A stretch of 64,000 nucleotides of DNA from Dermanyssus gallinae (lineage: Eukaryota > Arthropoda > Arachnida > Mesostigmata > Dermanyssidae), in assembly GCA_003439945.1 (NCBI GenBank), contig QVRM01001219.1:133501-197500 (forward strand), in the 5' to 3' direction. Below are positions 23,126 through 32,959 of the stretch, piece after piece. The position numbers and the translations under genes are program-made. Each line of letters opens with the position of its first letter. The first letter of the stretch is position 1. Under the pieces are notes generated by a model, which had not been told where the DNA came from, did no database searches, and saw only the letters and a program-made list of their open reading frames with translations.

Positions 23126-24281
23126 TAATAACTAACGCCAGCAAGTGCAATGCAGACATTCTCTCTCTTCATGTAGCATTATACCATACAAAGACGCGTT
23201 TCAGCTCGTAAAGCATGCCTCTAATCACTGCCAACCTCTGAATGCGGAACTGGCGCTACTAGAAAATTAATCATACTACATCTCGCACTCTATATGTCGA
23301 TTCCTAATAATGCACCTATGAATATATATTTACATTGAAGCCATAAACGCCAAATCTGCCCATTTGAACTCAGATGCGCTTTTAAATGGATTCTCAGGTA
23401 TTACACGTAGTAATAAGAAGCTATAATAATATTAATCAACGTGGATGCATGTAAATGCCTGAACGGCATTGCGACACGCATATAAAAAGAACGAATCACG
23501 TACAAGAATAGATACAAGGCACAACTTTTGAGACGGATGCTCTTCTTGGCCCTCCGAGGGAGCCACGCAGTTTTCATCGTGATACAATTTCAATAACGAA
23601 CAATAAATATAAATAATTAATAATAGTAATAATAATAATAAAAAATATCAAATATTGGTAGATCAAAGGCAATGAGCAAATGACATAAATAACAATAATA
23701 ATGAGGGACTACTGATAGTGACGGTAACTATTATTATTACAAAGAAAGACAGAGCGAGCTAGTAGGAAGACGAGGGAGACGAAGGAGCACTAGACTATCC
23801 TTCGTCCCCTACGGGCTTGGAACTTAACCTGAGGTATATCTTCAATGAGCCGAAAGCGGGTTAAGATATATAGGGTTTCCCCAACAGTTCTTGTGGCAGC
23901 GGCACGGCCGCTGACTCTCAGCGGTATGGTTTATCATCTATTATCAATGAGCATCGCTCAAAGAAAATTCGATCAACAACAGGGATCATCGAACCGGCAA
24001 CACCCCGCTAGATGACAACCATGACTAGCACACTTCTCCCCTAGATCACGCCGCCACATGGGCGAAGAAGAACTAGTCTAGCTATGTTGCCATTATGTCA
24101 ATTGGTGTTCTTTTTTTTGCTGCTAATTTTGGTACCCCCCTCCCTTCTGCTTCGGCTGTTAGCAGTTAGTTGTGTTGTCAGAGCAGTTGCCGTAGCGGGA
24201 AAGTTTACTTACGGGAAACGCGCGGATGCGCATCTTGGGCTGCGCATCCGGATCCTTCTTGCCCGGCTTCAGCATACTCAT
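12703..24281 (-). CDS. CUL3: Cullin-3, ubiquitin ligase scaffold, six coding exons
   Basis: CUL3 is the scaffold of BTB-adaptor ubiquitin ligases: its N-terminal half binds BTB proteins and its C-terminal half recruits RBX1 and the E2. Coding exons in transcript order are 24281-24213, 16508-16191, 15588-14235, 14041-13829, 13561-13243 and 12925-12703, giving 831 codons plus a stop; all junctions are GT-AG and phase-consistent. The N-terminus carries KMRIRAFP (residues 16-23), as in other CUL3 proteins. [17 protein letters not shown] and [20 protein letters not shown] lie in the cullin homology core. [13 protein letters not shown] in the winged-helix end gives K709 as the expected NEDD8 acceptor. 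Similarity to vertebrate CUL3 is very high throughout. The oddity is the end: human CUL3 stops seven residues after PEDR, whereas this model runs 73 residues further. Intron 1 (about 7.7 kb) contains a retrotransposon. Confidence 0.96.
13243..13561 (-). CDS. CUL3: CUL3 coding exon 5 with neddylation site
   Basis: The exon encodes [20 protein letters not shown] to YLQRSPEDR. The IVRIMKARK segment holds the NEDD8-acceptor lysine (K709 by my count, equivalent to human K712). It ends GACAG|gtacgc in phase 2, exactly at the PEDR that precedes the canonical C-terminus. Confidence 0.95.
13829..14041 (-). CDS. CUL3: CUL3 coding exon 4
   Basis: The exon encodes [19 protein letters not shown] through [17 protein letters not shown]. 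It covers the winged-helix A region and matches the human segment RKHILQVSTFQM to KPTQRVLTKEPKSKE. The acceptor is cgtttcag and the donor is TTTG|gtacgt, both phase 1. Confidence 0.95.
14235..15588 (-). CDS. CUL3: CUL3 coding exon 3 (cullin repeats and homology core)
   Basis: This 1,354-base exon runs from [15 protein letters not shown] to SSEAPA and is open throughout. It covers cullin repeats 1-3 and most of the cullin homology domain, including [20 protein letters not shown] and [19 protein letters not shown]. It ends GCAG|gtaagt in phase 1. Confidence 0.96.
15601..15703. repeat. Two-copy tandem duplication in CUL3 intron 2
   Basis: The sequence GTGATAGGAGAATCACGCAT followed by ATAAGGAATCAGGTCTAG occurs twice, at about 15601 and 15654, a spacing of about 53 bases. 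It lies just upstream, on the transcribed strand, of the acceptor for coding exon 3. The rest of this intron (15589-16190) shows nothing recognisable. Confidence 0.85.
16191..16508 (-). CDS. CUL3: CUL3 coding exon 2 (N-terminal cullin repeat)
   Basis: The exon encodes 106 residues from [12 protein letters not shown] to RDILMYVDR, including [19 protein letters not shown], the BTB-contact helices of the first cullin repeat. The acceptor is cgtcttgtag and the donor is CGG|gtacgt, both phase 0. Confidence 0.95.
16850..20060 (+). mobile_element. Decayed non-LTR retrotransposon (ORF1, endonuclease, RT) in CUL3 intron 1
   Basis: The element lies antisense inside intron 1. Reading +, 17112-17555 encodes an ORF1-like protein ([20 protein letters not shown]). 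The stretch 17568-18040 encodes endonuclease motifs ([18 protein letters not shown], and IIAGDLNVN near 17985) interrupted by a stop at about 17897. The stretch 18322-19140 encodes reverse transcriptase ([67 protein letters not shown]). A frameshift near 19110 moves the frame to 19143-19583 ([19 protein letters not shown]). The catalytic Y/FADD box is missing between [11 protein letters not shown] and [18 protein letters not shown], consistent with an internal deletion. The C-terminal Cys/His knuckle CKFCGESN...HLTRC is at 19863-20060. Several stops, shifts and the lost active site show it is dead. The family is I/CR1/Jockey-like by layout; the exact clade is not determined. Confidence 0.9.
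20693..20748. repeat. (TA)n microsatellite
   Basis: An AT dinucleotide tract of about 55 bases within CUL3 intron 1. Confidence 0.95.
21485..21625 (-). mobile_element. SINE 3'-part fragment (- strand)
   Basis: About 120-140 bases starting CTAGACTATCCCCCGTCCTC match the 3' part of the SINE at 23789-24062 in the same orientation. The tRNA-like head is absent, as expected of a 5'-truncated or eroded copy. Confidence 0.65.
23083..23124. repeat. (TA)n microsatellite
   Basis: An AT dinucleotide tract of about 42 bases within CUL3 intron 1. Confidence 0.95.
23789..24062 (-). mobile_element. tRNA-derived SINE (full-length, - strand)
   Basis: The reverse complement aligns along its length with the SINE at 4675-5016. 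It has a head containing CTAGCGGGGTGTTGCCGGTT, one copy of the 30-bp TTTTCTTTGAGCGATGCTCA unit (three in the other copy) and the shared 3' part ending in CTAG. It lies in CUL3 intron 1 about 150 bases from the donor of coding exon 1. Confidence 0.75.
24213..24281 (-). CDS. CUL3: CUL3 coding exon 1
   Basis: This 23-codon exon begins ATG AGT ATG CTG and ends with CGCGCGTTTCCC at the donor gtaagt. It encodes [19 protein letters not shown] plus RAFP. The MRIRAFP motif is the conserved N-terminal extension that helps CUL3 grip BTB adaptors. It joins in phase 0 to T-A-M-D-E-R-Y-V in the next exon, matching the usual MTMDEKYV. A second in-frame ATG two codons downstream could also serve as the start. 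Confidence 0.93.
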
Positions 24282-24647
24282 CGCGGGGGCGGGACAGGCG
24301 TGCGCGGTGGCGCCCACCGGCCGGCCACTCGAATCACGTCGCGCTCTTCAAGCCAAGCACACGCTTCGACGACGACGACGACGACGACCACGACGAAGAC
24401 TCCCGAGTTCCCGAGGCCGCCTCGTCGGGGGAGCGAGCGATCGAGCGAGGTCACAGACACTCACGCCAGTGACGGGGGTGACGACGATGCCGGGGTTGCG
24501 TGGGCTGCTGCGGCAACACGAACAATCAGCAAACGAGCTACGAGAGCGACACGGGGTTAGTTAGGACGGATCGGCTGAAAAGATCGACAGTAAGCGAGAT
24601 TAGACACCAACAATTAGCACGCGAAGTAATGATATAGGCATAATCTG

Positions 24648-24670
24648 ATATATATATATATATATATGTA

Positions 24671-24702
<32 letters not shown>
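24648..24702. repeat. Imperfect (TA)n microsatellite
   Basis: TATATA runs broken by GTA and ATTA, about 55 bases long, roughly 370 bases upstream of the CUL3 start codon. Confidence 0.9.
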
Positions 24703-26639
24703 GTGTTGCATGAAATATATGTACATATGCTGCTACTACGACGAACTGTATATGCATTTAGCATATGTCTTGCGCTGAACTATCTGTTTCGGATCTGAAA
24801 CGAATCTCCCAAAACAAACAGACACAACGTAGTACGCTGTTCTTTTGCGAAGGGTGCAGCAGCAACAGCTAGAGAGCAAATACGGCAATGACGACAGGTC
24901 AACAATTAACAAGTCCATGATCCATCCACCTCGGAGTGACCACGACATCATGGTGGTTGCAATTGCGTCCCGCGTCAAACAACAGAATAAAACATACAAG
25001 CAGACGCAATGAAGAACTAATCTTTCATCGAAACGCTGTACAATCACACTGTTGAATTTCGTTATTTGTCAAGCAGTATGTATGTAGGCCCTACTGCTTG
25101 GCTAGACCGCAAATGTCGAATCTCGAAGATTATGACGACGATGGTAGCCAGCGCGATTATAAACGCGCCTGCTGTTATTTGCGTTGCTGTTGTTGTTTGT
25201 GTTGTCGTTGTTGTTGTTGATATCGCTGACTGGATCTGTCGTGGCTTTAGGCAGTGTTCTTCTGCCTTATTCAAGATTCTCCCGCAACAACAATACAATA
25301 AATGTTCATTATGCAATCGTATCGCGTGTGTGTGTGTGTGTTCGAGTGTAGTGTCCGTCAGTGCTTTTATTTGCCGCTTTTCTTTGATTTTTCTTCTTCT
25401 TCATCATCTAGCTTAGCTTCTTCCTAGCCTTAGTCAGCCACTTTCTAGGTTCTGCCGTAGAGAACGTATTCGCGAATGAGTCGACTAACAAATTCTGCAA
25501 GTACACGAGAATGCTCGGTATTTTCGTGCTTCTATTATGATGTTGTTGGTTTCGCCGCCGTGTTTTAATCGGGAGCTCACTGACTCGACGTTTAAACCAG
25601 CTATCTTGCGCTTGCTTCACACAATCAATCAATCAATTATTCGACTGATCGATGCGACAAACCGACCTTCTGACCACAAACCACAGTCAGCTCATCAATT
25701 AAACCATAAATCAGTTAATTCGATCACGCGACATTTCGTCGCTAATTTGTCAGCTACGTCAAGCAGCAGCAGTATTAACATATACGCACGCATACACGAA
25801 TCTCGAATTAAAAGCACTTTGCAAGGGGTTTGTTGTTGTTTTTAGTTTATTCGAGACCGCCATCCCCCGTTCGCTACGGGCTTGAAATCGCCGTCGGATT
25901 GCATGGTCGCGTGCAAGATGGGTCTGGTCAACGTCGTAGCCAGCTAGTTAACGACCGACTGCCAGACAGAGAAACAGCCAGCAAAACAAATATTGCTCTT
26001 CTGCGGTTGTTCGTATTGTTGCTATTGCTGTTGTGGTTGTTTGTTGGTGGTGTTCGAACTGATACTGTTGATGTTGATACCGGTTGGCTGGGCCCAGTTC
26101 ACAAACGAAACGAAATTATCACTATCAGCCCACATCAAGACAGTGTATAGTGTTCGAAGTAGTGCTTCGCGCGTGCTTGTAGCTGCTAGCAATGACAATT
26201 CGAAGAACCAGAATGTCCGTCTGACTTACTGACTGGCTGGATGATGATTAACTAATCCTAACTAGCAGCTAACAACAAACTACAAGCACAAACGAGCAGC
26301 GGTGAGGTAGCAGGCCGACTAATGACTTGTTACTTCTACACTACAACAGCCAGCATGAAGCTAGGCCGACTAATTACAGAGCGTCAGCACTATCACCTCA
26401 GCACCGGCGGCGGCAACATCATTACCACCACCACCACCACCAACAATTGGATCAAAATGACTAAGTTCCTAATTAAATAATTTTGCAGCTAACAAAGCAA
26501 ACTACCAGTTTCGACCAAGATGACTAACTTGCTAAGCAACAAACGAAGCACTACTACCAGTTGAATTAAGATGACTGATTGACTAACTGATTAAGCAACT
26601 AATAAAGCACTACCATATGATCCGGGAGCCGGGAGGAAA

Positions 26640-27742
26640 AGAAGAAAGACACCGACGACAACAACAACAACAACAACGGACAACTACTCTAGCATCTAGT
26701 ACACCATGATCGATCGGAACTAAGATGACCACGACGACGACGACGACGACAATAATGAACTATGAATTACAAACAACAACGACCAAAGCTACAAACAGCA
26801 ACGACCAAAGCTACAAACAACAACGACCAAAGCTACCAACAGCAACAACCAGTAAACACCATGATGATGATAATGATGATGATGATGGTAGTGGTGGTGA
26901 TGGTAATGATATTACCACCACCGAATCATCGTCGTAATTGTCGTAGCAATGGTAACTCCACGACCACCACTACCACAACCTTGTCGTAATCACTAACCAT
27001 TAAGCACGACTGCTATACTAACTACTACGACGACAACGAGAAACAAAGAGAAAAAACATTGGCGTATGACGAATCAGAAGACGAGCAACAAGCGGCCTCG
27101 GTGGTGATGACGATCAAACTGCTGCTGTTGTTGCTGTTGCTGGAACGCAGAAAGACCAGCGTCGTCGTTGTCGTCGTCGTCGCTGCCATATACATCAATT
27201 ATTATTAATATACCTTTTTGGTCAATAAATGAGAAGACAATATACATCCATACTAAGAGTAAGTACAACAAAAACCACGACGACGACAATGACGATGATG
27301 ATGAGAGCAATACCAACAACAACAACAACTATATACGATGGTGGTGGTGCTACGATAGACAGATAGACAGACAGACAAACAGACAGGCAAAATACAGTCG
27401 AATCAGCAGCAGCATCAGCTGAAAAGTCTTATGACGCTATGATATGTACAGCGTTGTACAACAAGCTGCTATTTATTTCTATCGTTGTGTGCTTTGCCGG
27501 CTGGCTTGTTGGCTTGATCGAACAATGAATGGTTGGTTGGTTGGTTGGATGGTTGCTCGATCGATCGATTGATCAATCCATACATACATCCACATCGATT
27601 CGACCGACCGCCCGCCCGCTCGATCCTACGCAGACGAATGTACCGATCGATACACAATTAGAATGTAGGCAGATGCCAGCCAGCTACTGGATTGGCAAGC
27701 AGTACGACGAACATATAGATATTTATGAACAACTTATGTGTG

Positions 27743-27783
<41 letters not shown>

Positions 27784-29300
27784 TTGGAAAGAGACAAAGA
27801 GAGTAATGCACGGCCTACGACAAAGCACAAGGACAACCAAATCCGATTACTGCAGGAGCAGGAGCAGCAGCAGGTGCGAAGACGACGACGACAAAATTGC
27901 GACCAACTAACGACGAAAGAACAGTCGTCCGGAAAACAGCGGCAATCGGCCGCAAAAGAACGCCTAACACCACCATTACCACCACCACCATGCCTATCAG
28001 CAGAAGTTCCAGCAGCAGGAACAGCAGCAGCAGTACATCAAACACAGCGATACATCAACATCAGCATAATCATACGACGCGTGTCTGGCTAGAACAGTGC
28101 TAGAACACATACAGACACCACACACCTACATACACACTAAGTATGCTGCGTGAATACAAGTAGGTACATCATAATCGTCTTCTTCTTCTAGTCAGATGAT
28201 GGTTGTAGATTGTGGTGATGAAAAACGATAGCGATAATGATGTTGAGCATCGTCATAGTAATCATCATCATCATAATAATGATGATGATGGTGGTGATGA
28301 TGAAATAATTAATCGACTCCCGAAATCACATCAACATCGAGTCCTGTCCTGCCCTGCCCTGCCATCGGCCACCGGCCACCGTGTACAACAAGGGTCTACA
28401 AACAACATCATTGCACCGAATATCTCCTCACTACTACCTCACTAACCCACACGCACATGCTCCACACACACACGAAAACGTACACACATATACACCGCTT
28501 TAAAGCACTCTGCGTCGGACTCCTGCTTTTTTGGACAATGTGTTGCTGTTGTTGTTGTTGGTGTTGCTGCTACTGTTTCCCTTACTACCTTAATACGACG
28601 ACGACGATGATGGCGACGACGACGACAACGATAATTGCAATCACTTTGCACACAGCGACGCTGTAGACGACAGTACGGACCGTTTTGTGGGCTAATTCTT
28701 AAGGCTCTGCTAAGCTCGCCCACTCTTTGCTTGCACCCTGGGGTTGCGAGTGGCCCAGTCGCTCAGACAGTCAGTGAGCCAGCCAGCTAGCCAGCCAGTT
28801 GATGTTATGTACTGCTGCACTAACTACCACAGATATCTAGATAGATAGATATAGGTAGGTAAAACATAGATCGACATAGCACAGCCACTCAAAGTCTTGA
28901 GGGGAGTAGCAAACACAACAACTGTGCACTTCCTTCCTACACACTCGGTTGCCAGCCAAGCACTACCACAACAACACAACCAACACCACCACCACCACCA
29001 CAACTACATTTACTACGACTACGACGACGAAGACGACGATCACCGCTATTACCACTACTTCTACTGTTACTACTACGAACGACTACGGTTTTAGCTAGTC
29101 GTCTGCTACTGCGGCCGCTGCGGCCGCAGATGCTAGTCTGCTATGGCTGCCGATAGATGCTACGGTACAATAGAGGCAGACGACAACAACAACAACAGCA
29201 ACCACAACAACGTAAGCGGCGACGGCTGCCACAGCAGCGGGAGTAACACAGCATCGGCCGCAGCAGGAACAACAACAACAACGTACCACAAACGAACCAC
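26640..29300. repeat. Triplet-repeat-rich low-complexity domain
   Basis: Many short, interrupted runs of CAA/AAC, GAC, CAC/ACC, GAT and CAG occupy about 2.7 kb, for example near 26661, 26727, 27170, 27316, 27850, 28270, 28600 and 29180. Most are purine/C-biased on the + strand between 26.6 and 27.4 kb. The tract also holds tetranucleotide GGTT (27532) and GATC (27556) runs. Frames across it encode only homopolymers, so it is annotated as repeat DNA. Confidence 0.7.
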
Positions 29301-29756
29301 GCACGTACCACATACGATACAGGCTCCGCCCCCATCTTGACCAATCCGCGCGCCGTGCCCATGTTCACCACCGCTGTAACCACCGCCCCCCGCTGTCCAC
29401 CGCCCCCGCTGTCCACCGCCCCCGTAGCAACACAGCCGCCTCCGGGTTCGCCACTTCTGTCGCCGATGATCTGGTGCTACTGCTGCTTGTATTGCTCTGC
29501 TCTTATCTCCACTGCCAATGCTCCATCCTTTCTGACCGAACTCTCAGAGGTCTGAAGGAGATTCTGGCCGAGTGCGTCGAGTACTCTTAGCCTGTAAGAC
29601 GTCGTCGTAAATTACTAGTTCCACCAGCGAAGATTAATGTATACCTACTCCTCGACTTCATCTGATGAAATAAAATACGTTACTTCGTGATAGTCGAAAA
29701 GACATTGACTTTTGTTCTAGCAGCACTACTACTACTGCTCTGTGTACTAGCAAAAC

Positions 29757-29805
29757 TAGCCTATCGTCCGTCCCCCACGGGCTTGAAGCTCGCCGTGACG
29801 TATAT
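29757..29805 (-). mobile_element. SINE fragment split by an LTR element
   Basis: The sequence starting CTAGCCTATCGTCCGTCCCC matches the 3' end of the SINE family on the - strand (compare 21485 and 23789). It ends abruptly at the LTR border 29805/29806. Continuation of the SINE, ATATCAAGGGTC and onward, resumes at 32215 directly after the second LTR. Confidence 0.6.
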
Positions 29806-30325
29806 TGTAACGATGTTGTGCTGTTACGCTGAATTACTGGGGATGGTAGCTCAGTCGGGCGGTTACTACGACACGAGGGACTTAGGTACGATGAATGACA
29901 ACACGGAACGTAGGTCTGGCGTCAAGCGTAACCGGGCAGCGAATGGGTTTCGGCCATGCTGCCTCGGTCTATTTTATTCACTCAAGGTACGCCGTAGCGT
30001 TTATATAGTAATAATGTTAAATGATGGAATCGAATCTTCTCGAACATTCGGCAACGGAAATTTCCACTCGTCCTCTTCGCTGATTGGTCGGTTTAAACTA
30101 CGCATCATCACAACGTGCATAGTCTCTGGTGGTGCCGTCGCCGCAGGTCAGGTACATAGGTCTGATGATGATGTTGCCGATGTGGCGCGACAGGTCGGCG
30201 GTGATGCACGTGCCATGTTGTCGTTGCCATGTAGCTGAGCGGTCTCATGTGGAGGCTGTTGCACGTTCGATGATGTGCTCGGTCGACTGTGGTGTCGTTG
30301 TGGTGTTGTGTCTTACTTCGTTACA
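29806..30325 (-). repeat. LTR (3' LTR of the - strand element)
   Basis: A 520-bp long terminal repeat with TG...CA ends and a 6-bp TGTAAC/GTTACA inverted terminus. It seems identical to 31695-32214, since the long open frames inside both copies translate to the same residues. Confidence 0.9.
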
Positions 30326-31694
30326 CTGCCCCCCCCTCTGGACTGGCTCGTCCCGAGCCAAGCGTGTGTCTCGGGTTAGTGAGCATACAAACTCTTGGTG
30401 GTCGTTGGTTTGGAGGGGCTGGCTTAATGCGGGCGTAGGAGGTGGTCGGCTGGTCTATTAACCCGGACTGGTCACTGTGGTCGTCTCTGTCGTCGAACTG
30501 GATGTATGGCTTGGCTCTCGATACGTGGACTATCTGTCGATTGCGCCGCGGTCCTGGGGTGTTGGCTGTTTCCGTCGGTTCCACTTCCACGGTTGTCGGT
30601 CACTTTCACTATGATGTACGGCCCGAAGTGTCTTCTCTGGAGTTTGTCGGATTTACCGACTCTTTGACTCGTTGGGTGTGTGTGTGAGCACTAAGTCGTT
30701 TGCTCGGAACGATGGTTCTGTCTTGAACTCTGTCGTTCGTGGTCGGGTAGGTCGGGGTTGATCACTTGTCGGGTCTCGTCGCGCATGGACGGCCTCGTGA
30801 TCGGTCGGCGTCGGTGGCCTTGGTCGGGAAGCGTTGTCGGCGGCGTGAGTGGCCGTGCTCAGGGAGCGTCGGCTTCGGTAGCCGTGGTCAGAAAACGTAA
30901 TCGGCGTCGGTGGCCGTGGTCAGAGGTCGTAATCGGCGTCGGTGGCCGTGGTCGGGAGGCGTCGTCGGCTTCGGTGGCCGTGATCGGAGAGCGTCGGCTT
31001 CGGTAGCCGTGGTCAGAGGTCGTAATCGGCATCGGTGGCCGTGGTCGGGGGGCGTCGTCGGCTTCGGTGGCCGTGGACGGGAAACGTTGTCGGCGTCGGT
31101 GGCCGTGGTTTGGTCGTGGTTGATCGCGGTCGGTCGTTGTTCGGTTGCGGCCGTTGTGGTCGCCGTAGTCGTGTTGTGCGGTCATGCAATGCTGCAGCCG
31201 GGAGCAGCCTGGCTGGGCGAACTCATCCCCTGGCTGGCAGTGTTGTCCTGGTCGTTGTCGGTCGTGGTCGGTCGTTGTCTTGCTGGCAGTGTTGTCCTGG
31301 TCGTTGTCGGTCGTGGTCGGTCGTTGTCTTCTCGTTGTCGGTCGCGGTTCGGTCGTAGTCGGTTGCTTGTTCGTGATTGTTCGCGTCTTGGTCGTAGTCG
31401 GTCTGGTCGTAGTCGGTTGATCGCTTGTCGTCGGTCGCGTCTTGGTTCGGTCCGTTTGCTGCGTGGCCACTGGTATTGTCCGTCGTCACCTCCGTTTGTT
31501 CGCGTATGTAACGAGTTCATTGTTCGGTCGGCGACGGTGTCCTGGTCGTTGCTAGTGGTCGGTCGTTGTCCAGTCGTGGTCGGTCGGTTGTTGTTCGTTG
31601 AGGTGCGTGCGCCGCGTGGTCACTGCATCGTCCGTTGTCGCCTCGGTTGGTTCGCCGCCCGTTGGTAGAGAGAGATCGAAGCATCTCCACCAAA
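30326..31694 (-). repeat. LTR element interior, minisatellite-rich
   Basis: Much of the interior (about 30790-31660) is built of variants of GTCGGTGGCCGTGGTCGG and GTCGTTGTCGGTCGTGGTCG, in units of 18-36 bases and related ones. The remaining part at 30326-30700 includes a pol C-terminal remnant on the - strand. Long open frames here (for example + 30910-31668) encode only Arg/Val/Gly-type repeats and are products of the minisatellite. Confidence 0.8.
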
Positions 31695-32214
31695 TGTAAC
31701 GATGTTGTGCTGTTACGCTGAATTACTGGGGATGGTAGCTCAGTCGGGCGGTTACTACGACACGAGGGACTTAGGTACGATGAATGACAACACGGAACGT
31801 AGGTCTGGCGTCAAGCGTAACCGGGCAGCGAATGGGTTTCGGCCATGCTGCCTCGGTCTATTTTATTCACTCAAGGTACGCCGTAGCGTTTATATAGTAA
31901 TAATGTTAAATGATGGAATCGAATCTTCTCGAACATTCGGCAACGGAAATTTCCACTCGTCCTCTTCGCTGATTGGTCGGTTTAAACTACGCATCATCAC
32001 AACGTGCATAGTCTCTGGTGGTGCCGTCGCCGCAGGTCAGGTACATAGGTCTGATGATGATGTTGCCGATGTGGCGCGACAGGTCGGCGGTGATGCACGT
32101 GCCATGTTGTCGTTGCCATGTAGCTGAGCGGTCTCATGTGGAGGCTGTTGCACGTTCGATGATGTGCTCGGTCGACTGTGGTGTCGTTGTGGTGTTGTGT
32201 CTTACTTCGTTACA
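31695..32214 (-). repeat. LTR (5' LTR of the - strand element)
   Basis: The second 520-bp copy of the LTR. Reading - strand, the interior begins after its end with TTTGGTGGAGATGC, where a primer-binding site would lie; the matching tRNA was not determined. Confidence 0.88.
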
Positions 32215-32959
32215 ATATCAAGGGTCTACCAGCAACATTTTTAACCATCGCTTTTGACAGCCAACAACGAATGGCAAATGACACACAATATACTGCCGGA
32301 TAACAACAACAACGCTACATTATGTACATTGTCAAATCAAATACAATTCAATTTTTTTCACCTTAGCGTCATTGTCATAGATAGTAATAACATAATGTGT
32401 ACAATTTAAGCTGAATTCATACAGTTCACGAGTGTCCGCCTTAACGACGCTTTGATTTCAAGTACGTGTGATAATCTCTCATTGTCGCCTTTACCGCAGA
32501 ACTTAGAGACACAATCGCTGAATTCGTAACAACTGCCAGTCAGTCATCGTATAAAATAATGGTCAAAGCCATACAGTGAAGTTCAACACAATAAACGTTT
32601 ATTTGTATGTCCTGCTCTCTTTCAACGATCTGAAGAAATGTTTGTAAAATTCTTGATTACAAATTTGAGGTTGTAGTCGGTCCTCCTCCCCGAATGATCT
32701 ATAGGCCCGTAAAACTGTATGGCTAAACGGCAGGCTGTCGGTTCCATCTCTCTTCATATCTTTAGAAAAGGTCCGTTTATGGCACATTCCAAATGCCACT
32801 TCTCATCTGGGAAGCAAGAATTCTATTGCAGATAGGCAGTGCTCTATAATCGGAAAGATCTTTATTGTGACTATGCTCATGGCTGTTTTAAGATCAATGT
32901 CACGTAGTTCAACAAGCAGTCCCGTGATCGCCGATGTTGGTACGACTATCTTTTTTTTT

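Larger units (their letters stand above)
20061..24212. other. Proximal part of CUL3 intron 1
   Basis: This part of the intron contains (TA)n tracts at 20693-20748 and 23083-23124, SINE copies at about 21485-21625 and 23789-24062, CAA-type triplet stretches near 22080-22140 and AAT runs near 23625-23700. I see no exon of another gene in it. Confidence 0.5.
24282..29756. other. CUL3 upstream region and triplet-rich low-complexity DNA
   Basis: Just upstream of the CUL3 start the DNA is CpG-rich, with a GAC run at about 24368-24390, a plausible promoter region. From about 26.4 to 29.3 kb it is dominated by CAA, CAC, GAC, GAT and CAG triplet runs on the + strand, giving spurious poly-Asn, poly-Thr or poly-Gln frames. 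A SINE-like 40-base fragment may lie near 25853. (TA)n tracts are at 24648-24702 and 27745-27774. No gene is supported. Confidence 0.5.
29806..32214 (-). mobile_element. Non-autonomous Gypsy-like LTR retrotransposon, about 2.4 kb
   Basis: Two 520-bp direct repeats (29806-30325 and 31695-32214) look identical by eye and begin TGTAAC and end GTTACA. A 4-bp target-site duplication ATAT flanks the element (29802-29805 and 32215-32218). Orientation is -: a polypurine tract of AGAGGGGGGGGCAG type abuts the LTR at 30325 when read in reverse. A - strand frame at 30590-30321 carries VHVSRAKPY (about 30500-30527), which resembles the C-terminal end of Gypsy integrases. No protease, RT or RNase H is present in the 1.37-kb interior, which is largely minisatellite, so it would need another element to move. 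Confidence 0.88.

Noticed and set aside
29687..30238. 183-codon open frame, partly repeated at 31702-32127
   Set aside because: It reads through LTR sequence, and its duplication is the LTR pair itself. There is no protein similarity.
30910..31668. 252-codon open frame on the + strand
   Set aside because: It lies entirely in the minisatellite interior of the LTR element and encodes only degenerate repeats, in the orientation opposite to the element.
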